From: Pseudomonas sp. R37(2017)
GTDB taxonomy: Bacteria; Pseudomonadota; Gammaproteobacteria; Pseudomonadales; Pseudomonadaceae
Assembly (NCBI RefSeq): GCF_002113375.1
Contig: NZ_NEHO01000004.1
Coordinates: forward strand, 238,916 to 302,915
Length of the DNA stretch: 64,000 nucleotides
Direction: 5' to 3'
A model generated the notes under the pieces. That model searched no databases. It saw only the letters and a program-made list of their open reading frames with translations, and was not told the DNA's origin. The translations under genes were made by a program, and so were the position numbers. This document shows, piece after piece, positions 34,971 to 43,742 of this stretch; the stretch's first letter is position 1; every line of letters starts with the position of its first letter.

Positions 34971-37115
34971 ATGATCAGCACCGAACTCAAAACCACGATC
35001 CAGGGCGCCTACTCGCGTTTTCTCGAAGCCAAGAGCCTCAAGCCGCGCTACGGCCAACGCCTGATGATCGCCGAAGTCGCCAAGGTCCTGGGTGACATCG
35101 ACACCGACGACGAAGGCCGGCGCAGTGGCGACCCCGCGGTTGTCGCGGTGGAAGCCGGCACCGGTACCGGCAAGACGGTGGCCTACAGCCTGGCGGCGAT
35201 TCCCACGGCGAAGGCCGCCGGCAAGCGCCTGGTGATTGCCACGGCTACCGTGGCCCTGCAAGAACAGATCGTCTACAAGGACCTGCCCGACCTGATGCGC
35301 AACAGCGGGCTGAACTTCAGCTTCGCCCTGGCCAAGGGGCGCGGGCGCTACATGTGCCTGTCCAAGCTCGACCTGTTGCTCCAGGAAGGTCACGCGCAGA
35401 CCGCCACGGCGCAGTTGTTCGAAGAAGAAGGCTTCAAGATCGAGGTCGACGAGGCCAGCCAGAAGCTGTTCACCAGCATGATCGAGAAGCTCGCCGGCAA
35501 TAAGTGGGACGGCGACCGCGACAGTTGGCCCACCGCCCTGGAAGACGCCGACTGGGCGCGCCTGACCACCGATCACAGCCAATGCACCAACCGGCATTGC
35601 CCGAACTTCGGCCAGTGCGCCTTCTACAAGGCCCGCGAAGGCATGGGCAAGGTCGACGTGATCGTCACCAACCACGACATGGTCCTGGCCGACCTGGCCC
35701 TGGGCGGTGGCGCCGTGCTGCCGGACCCGCGCGACACCATTTATGTGTTCGACGAAGGCCATCACCTGCCGGACAAGGCCATCGGCCACTTCGCCCATTT
35801 CACGCGCCTGCGTTCAACCGCCGACTGGCTGGAAACCACCGCCAAGAACCTCACCAAACTGCTGGCCCAGCACCCGTTGCCGGGCGACCTGGGCAAGTTG
35901 ATCGAGCAGGTGCCGGAGCTGGCGCGGGAGATCAAGACCCAGCAGCAGTTCATGTTCACTGCGTGCGAGCAGATTGCCGATTTCAAGCCCGGTGAAGACG
36001 TCGAAGGCCGCGAGCGCCCGCGTCATCGATTCGTCGGCGGGGTGATTCCCGAGCACATGCGTGAAATGGGCATCGAATTGAAGAAGGGCTTCGCGCGCCT
36101 GACCGACCTGTTCACCCGCCTGACCGACCTGCTCAAGGAAGGCATGGACGGCGAGGTCAACATTGGCATCGCCAGCAATCAGGCCGAGGAGTGGTATCCG
36201 CTGTTCGGCAGCCTGTTGTCGCGTTCTTCCGGCAACTGGGAGCTGTGGACCGCCTTCACCGTCGAAGACCCGGAAGACAACCCGCCCATGGCACGCTGGC
36301 TGACCCTGGCCGAAAGTGGTTCGCTGTTCGACATCGAGGTCAACGCAAGTCCCATCCTCGCGGCGGAAATGCTTCGCCGCAACCTGTGGAACGTGGCGCA
36401 TGGCTGTCTGGTGACCTCGGCAACCTTGACCGCCCTCGGTACCTTCGACCGCTTCCGCATGCGCGCCGGCCTGCCGAAAAAGGCCGTGACGGCGGTGGTG
36501 CCAAGCCCGTTCCATCATGCCGACGCCGGTGTGCTGCGGGTGCCGAACCTGAATGCCGATCCCCGTGACGCCGCGGCGCATACCGCCGCGATCATTCGTG
36601 ATCTACCCGAGTTGGTCGAAGGCTCGCGGGGCACGCTGGTGCTGTTTTCCTCGCGTAAACAGATGCAGGACGTGTTCGACGGCCTCGACCGCGACTGGCG
36701 CAAGCAAGTGTTCATCCAGGGCAACCTGTCCAAGCAGGAAACCCTGAACAAGCACAAGGCGCGGGTCGATGGCGGGGATTCCAGCGTGCTGTTCGGCCTG
36801 GCGAGCTTCGCCGAAGGGGTCGATTTGCCCGGGGCCTACTGCGAGCACGTGGTCATCGCCAAGATTCCATTCTCGGTACCGGATGATCCCGTCGAAGCAG
36901 CCTTGTCCGAATGGATCGAGGCCCGGGGCGGCAATCCGTTCATGGAAATCTCCGTGCCGGACGCTTCGTTGAAGCTGGTCCAGGCCTGCGGTCGCTTGCT
37001 GCGTACCGAGGAAGATCGCGGCACCATCACATTGCTCGACCGGCGCCTGGTGACCCAGCGCTATGGCAAAGCCATCCTCAACGCGTTGCCGCCGTTCCGT
37101 CGAGAAATTTCCTGA
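34971..37115 (+). CDS. dinG: ATP-dependent DNA helicase DinG
   Basis: This 714-residue XPD-like superfamily 2 helicase unwinds DNA and R-loops 5' to 3'. It has Walker A (EAGTGTGKT), the DEAH-box equivalent DEGHHL, and an iron-sulfur domain with cysteines in YMCLSK, CTNRHC and FGQC. Helicase motifs V and VI appear in LFGLASFAEGVDLPG and VQACGRLLRTEEDRG. The ATG at 34971 gives the expected N-terminus MISTELKTTIQGAYSRFL; an upstream ATG at 34911 in the same frame adds 20 residues unlike the family. A strong stem-loop without a T run follows at 37121-37142. Confidence 0.95.
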   Translation: MISTELKTTIQGAYSRFLEAKSLKPRYGQRLMIAEVAKVLGDIDTDDEGRRSGDPAVVAVEAGTGTGKTVAYSLAAIPTAKAAGKRLVIATATVALQEQIVYKDLPDLMRNSGLNFSFALAKGRGRYMCLSKLDLLLQEGHAQTATAQLFEEEGFKIEVDEASQKLFTSMIEKLAGNKWDGDRDSWPTALEDADWARLTTDHSQCTNRHCPNFGQCAFYKAREGMGKVDVIVTNHDMVLADLALGGGAVLPDPRDTIYVFDEGHHLPDKAIGHFAHFTRLRSTADWLETTAKNLTKLLAQHPLPGDLGKLIEQVPELAREIKTQQQFMFTACEQIADFKPGEDVEGRERPRHRFVGGVIPEHMREMGIELKKGFARLTDLFTRLTDLLKEGMDGEVNIGIASNQAEEWYPLFGSLLSRSSGNWELWTAFTVEDPEDNPPMARWLTLAESGSLFDIEVNASPILAAEMLRRNLWNVAHGCLVTSATLTALGTFDRFRMRAGLPKKAVTAVVPSPFHHADAGVLRVPNLNADPRDAAAHTAAIIRDLPELVEGSRGTLVLFSSRKQMQDVFDGLDRDWRKQVFIQGNLSKQETLNKHKARVDGGDSSVLFGLASFAEGVDLPGAYCEHVVIAKIPFSVPDDPVEAALSEWIEARGGNPFMEISVPDASLKLVQACGRLLRTEEDRGTITLLDRRLVTQRYGKAILNALPPFRREIS

Positions 37116-37210
37116 AGAACCGGTGGGCAGTTTTGCCCACCGCGTTGTCTATCTCTCTGCCACCGCTTTTCACTGGCCCATTGAAGGTCGTTAGGGAGAT
37201 ATTCGTTCTC

Positions 37211-39616
37211 ATGATTTGCTGTTCGCTGCGCCGCTCGTTACCTGCCGCTTTTGCCCTGCTGTTCGCGACACCGCTGTTGGCCGCCCCCGCCAGCCAGCAG
37301 ACGCTGTTCAACTTTGTGCGCCCCGCCGACGTGGTCCAGGTGTCGACTCAGGACGCCAGCCTGCCGCAATCCAACGCCGAGCAAACCCCCGAGGGCGAAG
37401 TACTGCGCAGGGTGACGTTCAACCCGGTCGCCCGGCCAACCTTGCGCCTGACCCCGCAGACTGGTGCCTGGGACTGGTCGCAGTCGGGCGTCATGAGCCT
37501 GCGGATCCAGAGTGCGATGAACTGGGCCTTGACCCTGTACGTGACCATCCAGAGCAACGACGGCAAGACATTGGTCAGCCGCGTCGATCTGCCCGCGGGG
37601 CCTGCGCAAACCCTGTTGGTGCCGCTGATAGCGACATCGCCGCTGGGCCAGGGCATGAAGGCCGGTCCACCGATGCCAATGACCGTCGATGGCCAACGTG
37701 TATTGCTGGCCAGTAGTGCCGGTGAGCTGGATCGCAGTCAGGTGGTGTCGGTGAGCTTGTCGATGGACCAGCCGAAAGTCGCGCAAAGCATCCTGCTGGA
37801 GCGTTTTGGTGTGCAGGATGGCGAGTCGGTCACCCAAGCCGTGTATGGCGCACTGGTGGATGTTTACGGCCAGTCGACCCGGGCCAAATGGCCGGAAAAA
37901 GTTGGCAGCGACGAGCAGCTCAAAAGCGCCGCCGCCAAGGAACGGCAACAACTGAAAACCTGGCTGGCCGAGCGCGAAAAGTCCCCGCTGGACCCATTCG
38001 GTGGTTTGACCAAAGGCCCGTCATTCAAGGCCAGTGGTTTTTTCCGCACCGAGAAGCGCGATGGTCGCTGGTATCTGGTTACACCTGAAGGGCATCCGTT
38101 CTATTCCCTCGGGGTCAATACTGTCGCCCCAGACGTCAATCAGACCTACGTTGCCGGTCGTGAATGGATGTTCGAATCCCTGCCCAAGGCTGACGAGGCT
38201 CTCGCCAGCCACTATGGGGAAGGTGACAACCGAGGCGGCAACGGCGCCGACCAGGGGCGCGGCTACAACGCCGGGCGCTGGTACGACTTCTACGGCGCCA
38301 ACCTGCAGCGCCTGTTTGGCAATCCTTGCGAATCGAACGACGCCACCAAGGCCGGCGTCGCCGAAGCGGCCAAAGTCGAGGCAAACATGCCGGCACCCGT
38401 CGCTGTCGAACCCTGCAAAGCGGGTTTTGACGAGCAGCGTTGGGCCAGTCATACCCTTGATCGCCTGCAGGCCTGGGGCTTCAACACCATTGGCAACTGG
38501 AGCGCACCGGTGTTGGGCAACGCTGATCGCGTGCCGTACACCTTGCCGCTGTCGATTGTCGGCGACTACGCCAGCATCAGTACCGGCACCGATTGGTGGG
38601 GTGGCATGCCCGACCCGTTCGACCCGCGTTTCGCCATGGCCACCGAGCGCGCCGTGGCGATTGCGGCCCGCGACCATCGTGACGATCCATGGTTGATCGG
38701 TTACTACGCCGACAACGAACTGGCCTGGGCCGGTCCCGGCGATGATCCGAAAGCCCGCTATGCCCTGGCCTATGGCACCTTGAAAATGACCACCGACGTG
38801 CCGGCCAAGCGCACATTCCTCAAGCAACTGCGCGACAAGTACCGCAACCAGGCGGGGCTGTCGAAGGCCTGGGGCATTGATCTGCCGGCCTGGGAGTTGA
38901 TGGAGGATCCGGGATTCGTGCCGCCGCTCCCGAGCGCCGAGCACCCGGAAATCGAAGCGGACTTCAAATACTTCCAGAAAGTCTTTGCCGACACCTATTT
39001 CAAGACCATCTCCGACTCGCTCAAATGGCATGCGCCGAACCAACTGCTGCTCGGTGGCCGTTTCGCCATCAGTACGCCGGAGGCCGTGGAGTCCTGCGCC
39101 CAGTATTGCGACGTGTTGAGTTTCAACATGTACACCTTGCAACCCCAGGACGGTTACGACTTCGCCAGGCTGCGCAGTCTCGACAAACCGGTGTTGATCA
39201 CCGAGTTCAATTTCGGCTCGACTGATCGTGGCCCGTTCTGGGGCGGGGTCACGCAGCTGGCGAAGGAGGAGGACCGCGGCCTGGCGTATGCCAACTTCCT
39301 CAAACAGGCCTTGAGCGAGCCGTCGATTGTTGGCGTGCATTGGTTCCAGTACCTCGATCAACCGGTCACCGGGCGCCTGCTGGACGGTGAAAACGGTCAC
39401 TTCGGCCTGGTGGGCATCACTGATTTGCCGTTCCAGGGCTTTGTCGACAGTGTGCGCAAGAGCAATCTGGCGACGGTCGAGCAATTGGGCAAAGAGGCCG
39501 AGAAGGCTGCAGCCGCCGCCGACAAAGCCAGCCACGACGCCGAGGGCGGTCGCAAGGCCGAAGCCGGCAAGGGGCCGGGGAAGGGCGCTGGTGGGCATTC
39601 CGGGAATGGCCATTAA
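37211..39616 (+). CDS. secreted glycoside hydrolase (clan GH-A, beta-agarase/beta-galactosidase-like)
   Basis: The 801-residue product begins with a signal peptide (LPAAFALLFATPLLAAPA). An N-terminal beta domain (about 30-260) is followed by a TIM barrel starting near KASGFFRTEKRDGRWYLVTPEG. The acid/base Asn-Glu pair is in YYADNELAW and the probable nucleophile in VLITEFNFGS. The layout is close to GH42/GH86 enzymes (beta-galactosidase, agarase), but the substrate is not known. The last 45 residues are low-complexity (AEKAAAAADKASHDAEGG, then Gly-rich). The start at 37211 has AGGGAGA upstream; an open frame continuing upstream into dinG is not the real start. Confidence 0.82.
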   Translation: MICCSLRRSLPAAFALLFATPLLAAPASQQTLFNFVRPADVVQVSTQDASLPQSNAEQTPEGEVLRRVTFNPVARPTLRLTPQTGAWDWSQSGVMSLRIQSAMNWALTLYVTIQSNDGKTLVSRVDLPAGPAQTLLVPLIATSPLGQGMKAGPPMPMTVDGQRVLLASSAGELDRSQVVSVSLSMDQPKVAQSILLERFGVQDGESVTQAVYGALVDVYGQSTRAKWPEKVGSDEQLKSAAAKERQQLKTWLAEREKSPLDPFGGLTKGPSFKASGFFRTEKRDGRWYLVTPEGHPFYSLGVNTVAPDVNQTYVAGREWMFESLPKADEALASHYGEGDNRGGNGADQGRGYNAGRWYDFYGANLQRLFGNPCESNDATKAGVAEAAKVEANMPAPVAVEPCKAGFDEQRWASHTLDRLQAWGFNTIGNWSAPVLGNADRVPYTLPLSIVGDYASISTGTDWWGGMPDPFDPRFAMATERAVAIAARDHRDDPWLIGYYADNELAWAGPGDDPKARYALAYGTLKMTTDVPAKRTFLKQLRDKYRNQAGLSKAWGIDLPAWELMEDPGFVPPLPSAEHPEIEADFKYFQKVFADTYFKTISDSLKWHAPNQLLLGGRFAISTPEAVESCAQYCDVLSFNMYTLQPQDGYDFARLRSLDKPVLITEFNFGSTDRGPFWGGVTQLAKEEDRGLAYANFLKQALSEPSIVGVHWFQYLDQPVTGRLLDGENGHFGLVGITDLPFQGFVDSVRKSNLATVEQLGKEAEKAAAAADKASHDAEGGRKAEAGKGPGKGAGGHSGNGH

Positions 39617-39637
39617 TCTCTGAAACCGCGTCATCGT

Positions 39638-39704
39638 TCTTCGCGAGCAGGCTCGCTCCCACTTTGGAATGCATTCTCCTGTGGGAGCGAGCCTGCTTGC
39701 GAAG
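39638..39704. repeat. REP doublet
   Basis: CTTCGCGAGCAGGCTCGCTC is followed by the inverted TGTGGGAGCGAGCCTGCTTG within 67 bases. Confidence 0.88.
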
Positions 39705-39837
39705 GCGTCATCAGCATCACCACTGCATTTCAAGTTGATGGCAGAGCGACCGCCCGGCCCGACCCTGTTCCCAAAACCTTCAAGGGCTGGAACAATGCCC
39801 GCCACTTTGTAGAGCGTTAATCCGGGGGGAGTTGCGG

Positions 39838-40983
39838 GTGCAGATTCAGGGTCATTACGAGCTTAAGTTCGAAGCGGTGCGAGAGGCGTTCGCGGCGCTG
39901 TTCGACGATCCCCAGGAGCGTGGTGCGGCATTGTGCATTCAGGTCGGTGGCGAAACCGTCCTCGATCTGTGGGCCGGCTCGGCCGACAAGGACGGCGCCG
40001 AGGCCTGGCACAGCGACACCATCGCCAACCTGTTCTCCTGCACCAAGACCTTTACCGCGGTCACCGCGCTGCAATTGGTGGCCGAAGGCAAGCTGCAACT
40101 GGATGCCCCGGTCGCGCGCTACTGGCCAGAGTTCGCCGCTGCCGGCAAAGAGTCCGTCACCCTGCGCCAACTGCTCAGCCATCAGGCCGGCCTTCCGGCA
40201 TTGCGCGAGCTACTGGCTCCCGAAGCCCTCTACGACTGGCAAACCATGGTCGACGCCCTCGCCGCCGAAACGCCGTGGTGGACACCGGGCGAAGGTCACG
40301 GTTACGCGGCGATCACCTATGGCTGGCTGGTCGGTGAGTTGCTGCGCCGTGCCGATGGTCGTGGACCGGGCGAATCCATCGAGGCGCGGGTCGCCAGGCC
40401 GTTGGGCCTGGACTTCCATGTGGGGTTGGCTGACGAAGAGTTCTATCGTGTGGCCCACATTGCGCGAGGCAAGGGTAATGTCGGCGATGCCGCCGCCCAG
40501 CGCCTGCTGCAAGTGACCATGCGCGAGCCAACGGCCATGACGACCCGGGCGTTCACCAATCCGCCGTCGATCATGACCAGCACCAACAAACCCGAGTGGC
40601 GACGCATGCAGCAGCCGGCCGCCAATGGCCATGGCAATGCCCGCAGTCTGGCCGGGTTCTACGCAGGCCTGCTCGACGGCAGCCTGCTGGAAAGCGAAAT
40701 GCTCGATGAATTGACTCGTGAGCACAGCCTCGGCGAGGACAAGACTTTACTGACCCGGACCCGTTTCGGCCTGGGTTGCATGCTCGATCAACCGGACGTT
40801 GCCAACGCCACCTTCGGTCTTGGCCCGCGGGCGTTTGGTCACCCGGGTGCCGGCGGCTCAATCGGCTTTGCCGACCCGGAGCACGATGTGGCCTTCGGGT
40901 TTGTGACAAATACCCTGGGGCCGTACGTCTTGATGGACCCGCGCGCGCAAAAGCTGGTGCGGGTTCTGGCCACCTGTCTGTAA
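39838..40983 (+). CDS. serine hydrolase of the beta-lactamase (class C / EstB) fold
   Basis: This 381-residue protein has the SxxK motif SCTKTF (nucleophile Ser and Lys), a Tyr motif (GYAAITYGWLVGEL) in place of YxN, and HPGAGGS as the third motif, which fits family VIII esterases and penicillin-binding-protein-like hydrolases. It is probably an esterase rather than a beta-lactamase. It has no signal peptide. The start is taken as GTG at 39838 because GGGGGGAG lies 7 bases before it; a TTG at 39832 is too close to that site. The position before the OmpA and pdxH genes mirrors the recalled PA1047-PA1049 order. Confidence 0.85.
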   Translation: MQIQGHYELKFEAVREAFAALFDDPQERGAALCIQVGGETVLDLWAGSADKDGAEAWHSDTIANLFSCTKTFTAVTALQLVAEGKLQLDAPVARYWPEFAAAGKESVTLRQLLSHQAGLPALRELLAPEALYDWQTMVDALAAETPWWTPGEGHGYAAITYGWLVGELLRRADGRGPGESIEARVARPLGLDFHVGLADEEFYRVAHIARGKGNVGDAAAQRLLQVTMREPTAMTTRAFTNPPSIMTSTNKPEWRRMQQPAANGHGNARSLAGFYAGLLDGSLLESEMLDELTREHSLGEDKTLLTRTRFGLGCMLDQPDVANATFGLGPRAFGHPGAGGSIGFADPEHDVAFGFVTNTLGPYVLMDPRAQKLVRVLATCL

Positions 40984-40990
40984 AACGTGC

Positions 40991-41020
40991 CTATCGGGTT
41001 CCAGGGCTGGAACCCGATAG
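40991..41020 (+). terminator. terminator after the serine hydrolase gene
   Basis: CTATCGGGTTCCA pairs perfectly with TGGAACCCGATAG (13 bp) across a GGGC loop, then CCTTTT. A second small hairpin AGGCC-GATGT-GGCCT followed by seven T lies at 41051-41074. Confidence 0.8.
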
Positions 41021-41097
41021 CCTTTTCAGTTTCAAAGCGTCTGTTCAAACAGGCCGATGTGGCCTGGTTTTTTTGACTTCATTTTTGTGGATATCCA

Positions 41098-42105
41098 ATG
41101 TCATCCAATAAAACCCTCGCCTTGGCCCTGTGCTTCGCCATTACCGGTTGCGCACAGACTCCACAGAAAGACGCGACGACACCTGCCGCCAAGACTGAAA
41201 GCGGCAGCCACTGGTACTGGCCGTTTGGTTCCGATGACAGCACTGGCAAGCCAGTGGCCAAGGCTGAGGTGAAACCTGAAGTCAAACCCGCGGCGGTGGC
41301 CAAGGCCGAGACCGAAAGCGGCAGCAAGTGGTGGTGGCCGTTCGGCGGTAGCGAGCAGAGCACCGCCAAGGCCGTGCCGATGCCCGACCCGAAAGTGACC
41401 CAGGCCTGGCTTGACGACTACGAACCGCGTCTGCGCGAGGCGCTCAAGGACAGTAACCTGCAACTCGAGCGCCGCGAAAACGTGCTGGTGGTGACTGCGC
41501 CGGTCGACGGCTCGTTCAACCCTGATCGTCCGGCCATGCTGCTGCCGGTCACGCTCGGTCCGTTCACCCGCGTGGCCAAGATCCTGGAGGCCGATCCGAA
41601 GACCGCTGTGTTGATCCTCGGCCACAGCGATACGTCCGGCGCTGCAGCTGCCAACGTCAAGCTGAGCCAGGAGCGCGCCCAGGCTGTTGCGGCGATTTTC
41701 CGTCTCAGTGGTCTGCAGCGTGATCGCCTGATGCTGCGTGGCCTGGGCGGTGATGCGCCGCGTGCCGCCAACGACAGCGTACAAGGTCGTGCGTTGAACC
41801 GCCGCGTGGAACTGCTGGTGACTCCGCAAAACACCATGGTCGCACTGCTGAGCAAGTACAACATGCCGGCACCGGCACCTGTGAGCATGGTCGCAGCCGC
41901 TGACGTCAAGCCGGCCGCCAAGCCTGTGGCGCCAGCCCCGGCGACTAAAAAGGCTGCTGTTCCAGCGATGAAAAAGGCCCCGGCGAAAAAAGCTCCGGCC
42001 AAGAAAACCCCGGCGAAAACGGCAACCCCGGCGAAGAAAACCACGCCAGCCAAAGCTTCAGCGACAGACAAGAAGGTCGCCAGCACCGATACTGCAAAGC
42101 AGTGA
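41098..42105 (+). CDS. OmpA-domain lipoprotein with histone-like C-terminal tail
   Basis: The 335-residue lipoprotein (signal LALALCFAITGC) carries two copies of an aromatic segment (ESGSHWYWPFGSDD and ESGSKWWWPFGGSE), then an OmpA-like domain (about 100-245: LILGHSDTSGAAAANVKLSQERA, GRALNRRVELLV). The last 80 residues are Ala/Pro/Lys-rich (KKAPAKKAPAKKTPAK and similar), like histone H1 or AlgP tails. The OmpA domain may bind peptidoglycan; the basic tail could bind DNA, LPS or another polyanion in the periplasm. It is just upstream of pdxH on the same strand, 24 bases apart. Confidence 0.88.
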   Translation: MSSNKTLALALCFAITGCAQTPQKDATTPAAKTESGSHWYWPFGSDDSTGKPVAKAEVKPEVKPAAVAKAETESGSKWWWPFGGSEQSTAKAVPMPDPKVTQAWLDDYEPRLREALKDSNLQLERRENVLVVTAPVDGSFNPDRPAMLLPVTLGPFTRVAKILEADPKTAVLILGHSDTSGAAAANVKLSQERAQAVAAIFRLSGLQRDRLMLRGLGGDAPRAANDSVQGRALNRRVELLVTPQNTMVALLSKYNMPAPAPVSMVAAADVKPAAKPVAPAPATKKAAVPAMKKAPAKKAPAKKTPAKTATPAKKTTPAKASATDKKVASTDTAKQ

Positions 42106-42129
42106 TTCGTTAACCAAAAGGAATGCGCC

Positions 42130-42777
42130 ATGACCCAGGGCCTGGCTGATATGCGTCGTGACTACACCCGTGATGGCCTGACCGAGGCACAAGCCCCGAC
42201 CGAGCCGTTCACACTGTTCCACCAGTGGTTCGCCGATGCGGTGAAAACCGAACAGGCGCCGGTGGAAGCCAACGCCATGACTCTGGCTACCGTCGACCAG
42301 GACGGTCGACCGCACTGTCGCATTCTGTTGCTCAAGGGCCTGGACGAGCAGGGCTTCACCTTTTTCACCAACTACGATAGCGCCAAGGGCCAGCACTTGG
42401 CCGCGAATCCGTTCGCGGCCATGACGTTTTTCTGGCCGGCGCTGGAACGCCAGGTGCGCATCGAAGGGCAGGTGGTGAAGGTCACGCCCGAGGAGTCCGA
42501 CGCCTATTACCAGGTCCGTCCACTGGGCAGTCGCCTGGGAGCCTGGGCATCGCCGCAAAGCCGCGTGATCGCCGATCGCGGGGAGCTCGAAGCACTGCTC
42601 AAGGATACCGAGCAACGTTTCAGTGACAGCCAGCCGCATTGCCCGGAGCACTGGGGTGGTTATCGTCTGCTGCCGGAGCGTATCGAATTCTGGCAAGGCC
42701 GCCCAAGCCGCCTGCACGACCGCCTGAATTACCGCCGGCAGGGCGCCGACTGGACGCTTGAACGCCTGGCACCCTGA
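42130..42777 (+). CDS. pdxH: pyridoxamine 5'-phosphate oxidase
   Basis: This 215-residue FMN enzyme makes pyridoxal 5'-phosphate from PNP or PMP. Motifs include [21 protein letters not shown] and [12 protein letters not shown] (FMN phosphate and isoalloxazine contacts), [22 protein letters not shown] and the C-terminal [22 protein letters not shown] segment, all full length. The upstream spacing of 24 bases from the OmpA gene suggests one transcript. Ribosome site AAGGAA. Confidence 0.97.
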   Translation: MTQGLADMRRDYTRDGLTEAQAPTEPFTLFHQWFADAVKTEQAPVEANAMTLATVDQDGRPHCRILLLKGLDEQGFTFFTNYDSAKGQHLAANPFAAMTFFWPALERQVRIEGQVVKVTPEESDAYYQVRPLGSRLGAWASPQSRVIADRGELEALLKDTEQRFSDSQPHCPEHWGGYRLLPERIEFWQGRPSRLHDRLNYRRQGADWTLERLAP

Positions 42778-42782
42778 GCCAT

Positions 42783-43019
42783 CTACCGATCGGGATAACC
42801 TGCCGCAGCGGCTTCCAGCCACTTCGGCAGGTCTCGACGCTTGATCTTCTGCTCATGAGCACTCGCCAACTGTTCGAGCATGAAGGCTCTTTTCTGCTCA
42901 TCCTTGCCCGCCAGCGCTAGCGCCAGGTCGCGGTCCATCCAGCGTTTGATTCGTACGTACAGCCACCAGTGGAAGTACAAACCGGCAACCGTCGTGACGA
43001 CGATGATAAAGTAGTCCAT
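42783..43019 (-). CDS. small membrane-anchored protein of unknown function
   Basis: A 78-residue product with one N-terminal membrane helix (FIIVVTTVAGLYFHWWLYV) and a charged, helical cytoplasmic tail (IKRWMDRDLALALAGKDEQK). No domain is recognised. A gene of similar size is recalled next to pdxH in P. aeruginosa (PA1050), which supports its reality. It is convergent with pdxH, with five bases between them. Confidence 0.65.
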   Translation of the reverse strand: MDYFIIVVTTVAGLYFHWWLYVRIKRWMDRDLALALAGKDEQKRAFMLEQLASAHEQKIKRRDLPKWLEAAAAGYPDR

Positions 43020-43183
43020 GAAAATCCTTGGCCAATGGGCAGTTTTCTGATTTTGCCGCTACCGTGTGAGTTCGTGGTGGCGCCTTAACGGAGCCTGAAT
43101 CAAAGCAATTTTATCCGGGCTGTGCCGTGACAGGCGTCAAGTCGCGGAGTTTAATGAACATCTGTTTCTTTGGAGTTGATGCT

Positions 43184-43648
43184 ATGCGTAAGTCTGTTCT
43201 GCTGGTTGCTTCCTTTTCCACGATGGCGATGTTGCTCACTGGTTGCCAATCGAGCCTGACCGGTGACTCCTACTCCCGTGACGAGGCGCGTCGTGTGCAG
43301 ACCGTTCGCATGGGCACCATCGAAGCATTGCGCCCGGTGAAAATCGAAGGCACCAAAACCCCGATCGGCAGCGCTGCCGGCGCAGTGGTCGGCGGTGTTG
43401 GCGGCAGCTCCGTCGGTGGCGGCAAAGGCAGTATCGTTGCTGCGGTCATCGGCGCAGTCGCAGGTGGCCTGATCGGTTCGGCCGCCGAGGAAGGCCTGAC
43501 CCGTACCCAGGGTGTGGAAATCACCGTGCGCGAAGACGATGGCAGCATGCGCGCCTACGTTCAGGAAGTTCAACCGAACGAAGTATTCCGTGTTGGCGAG
43601 CGGGTGCGCATCGCCAGTGTGAATGGCACCAACCGCGTTTCGCACTAA
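43184..43648 (+). CDS. SlyB-like glycine-zipper lipoprotein
   Basis: The 154-residue product has a lipoprotein signal (ASFSTMAMLLTGC), a glycine-zipper 2TM segment (GSAAGAVVGGVGGSSVGGG and VAAVIGAVAGGLIGSAAEE) and a small beta domain (GVEITVREDDGSMRAYV). It belongs to the SlyB/PcP outer-membrane lipoprotein group, which in enterics forms part of the envelope stress response. The start at 43184 follows TTGGAG at normal spacing. Confidence 0.9.
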   Translation: MRKSVLLVASFSTMAMLLTGCQSSLTGDSYSRDEARRVQTVRMGTIEALRPVKIEGTKTPIGSAAGAVVGGVGGSSVGGGKGSIVAAVIGAVAGGLIGSAAEEGLTRTQGVEITVREDDGSMRAYVQEVQPNEVFRVGERVRIASVNGTNRVSH

Positions 43649-43670
43649 GCGCAAACACCGGTAAAACAAG

Positions 43671-43702
43671 AAACCCGATCAGGTGACTGATCGGGTTTTT
43701 TG
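43671..43702 (+). terminator. terminator after the SlyB-like gene
   Basis: AAACCCGATCAGGTGACTGATCGGGTTTTTT forms a CCCGATCAG/CTGATCGGG stem followed by six T. Confidence 0.88.
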
Positions 43703-43742
43703 TTTCAAGCCTTGATGGGGAGCCAGGCGTTGTCGCGGAATA

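Noticed and set aside
37121..37142. Terminator after dinG
   Set aside because: A 9-bp stem CGGTGGGCA/TGCCCACCG is clear, but no T run follows, so I did not call it a terminator.
36911..37210. In-frame extension of the glycoside hydrolase into dinG
   Set aside because: The signal peptide begins at 37211, and the upstream 100 residues are the other frame of dinG.
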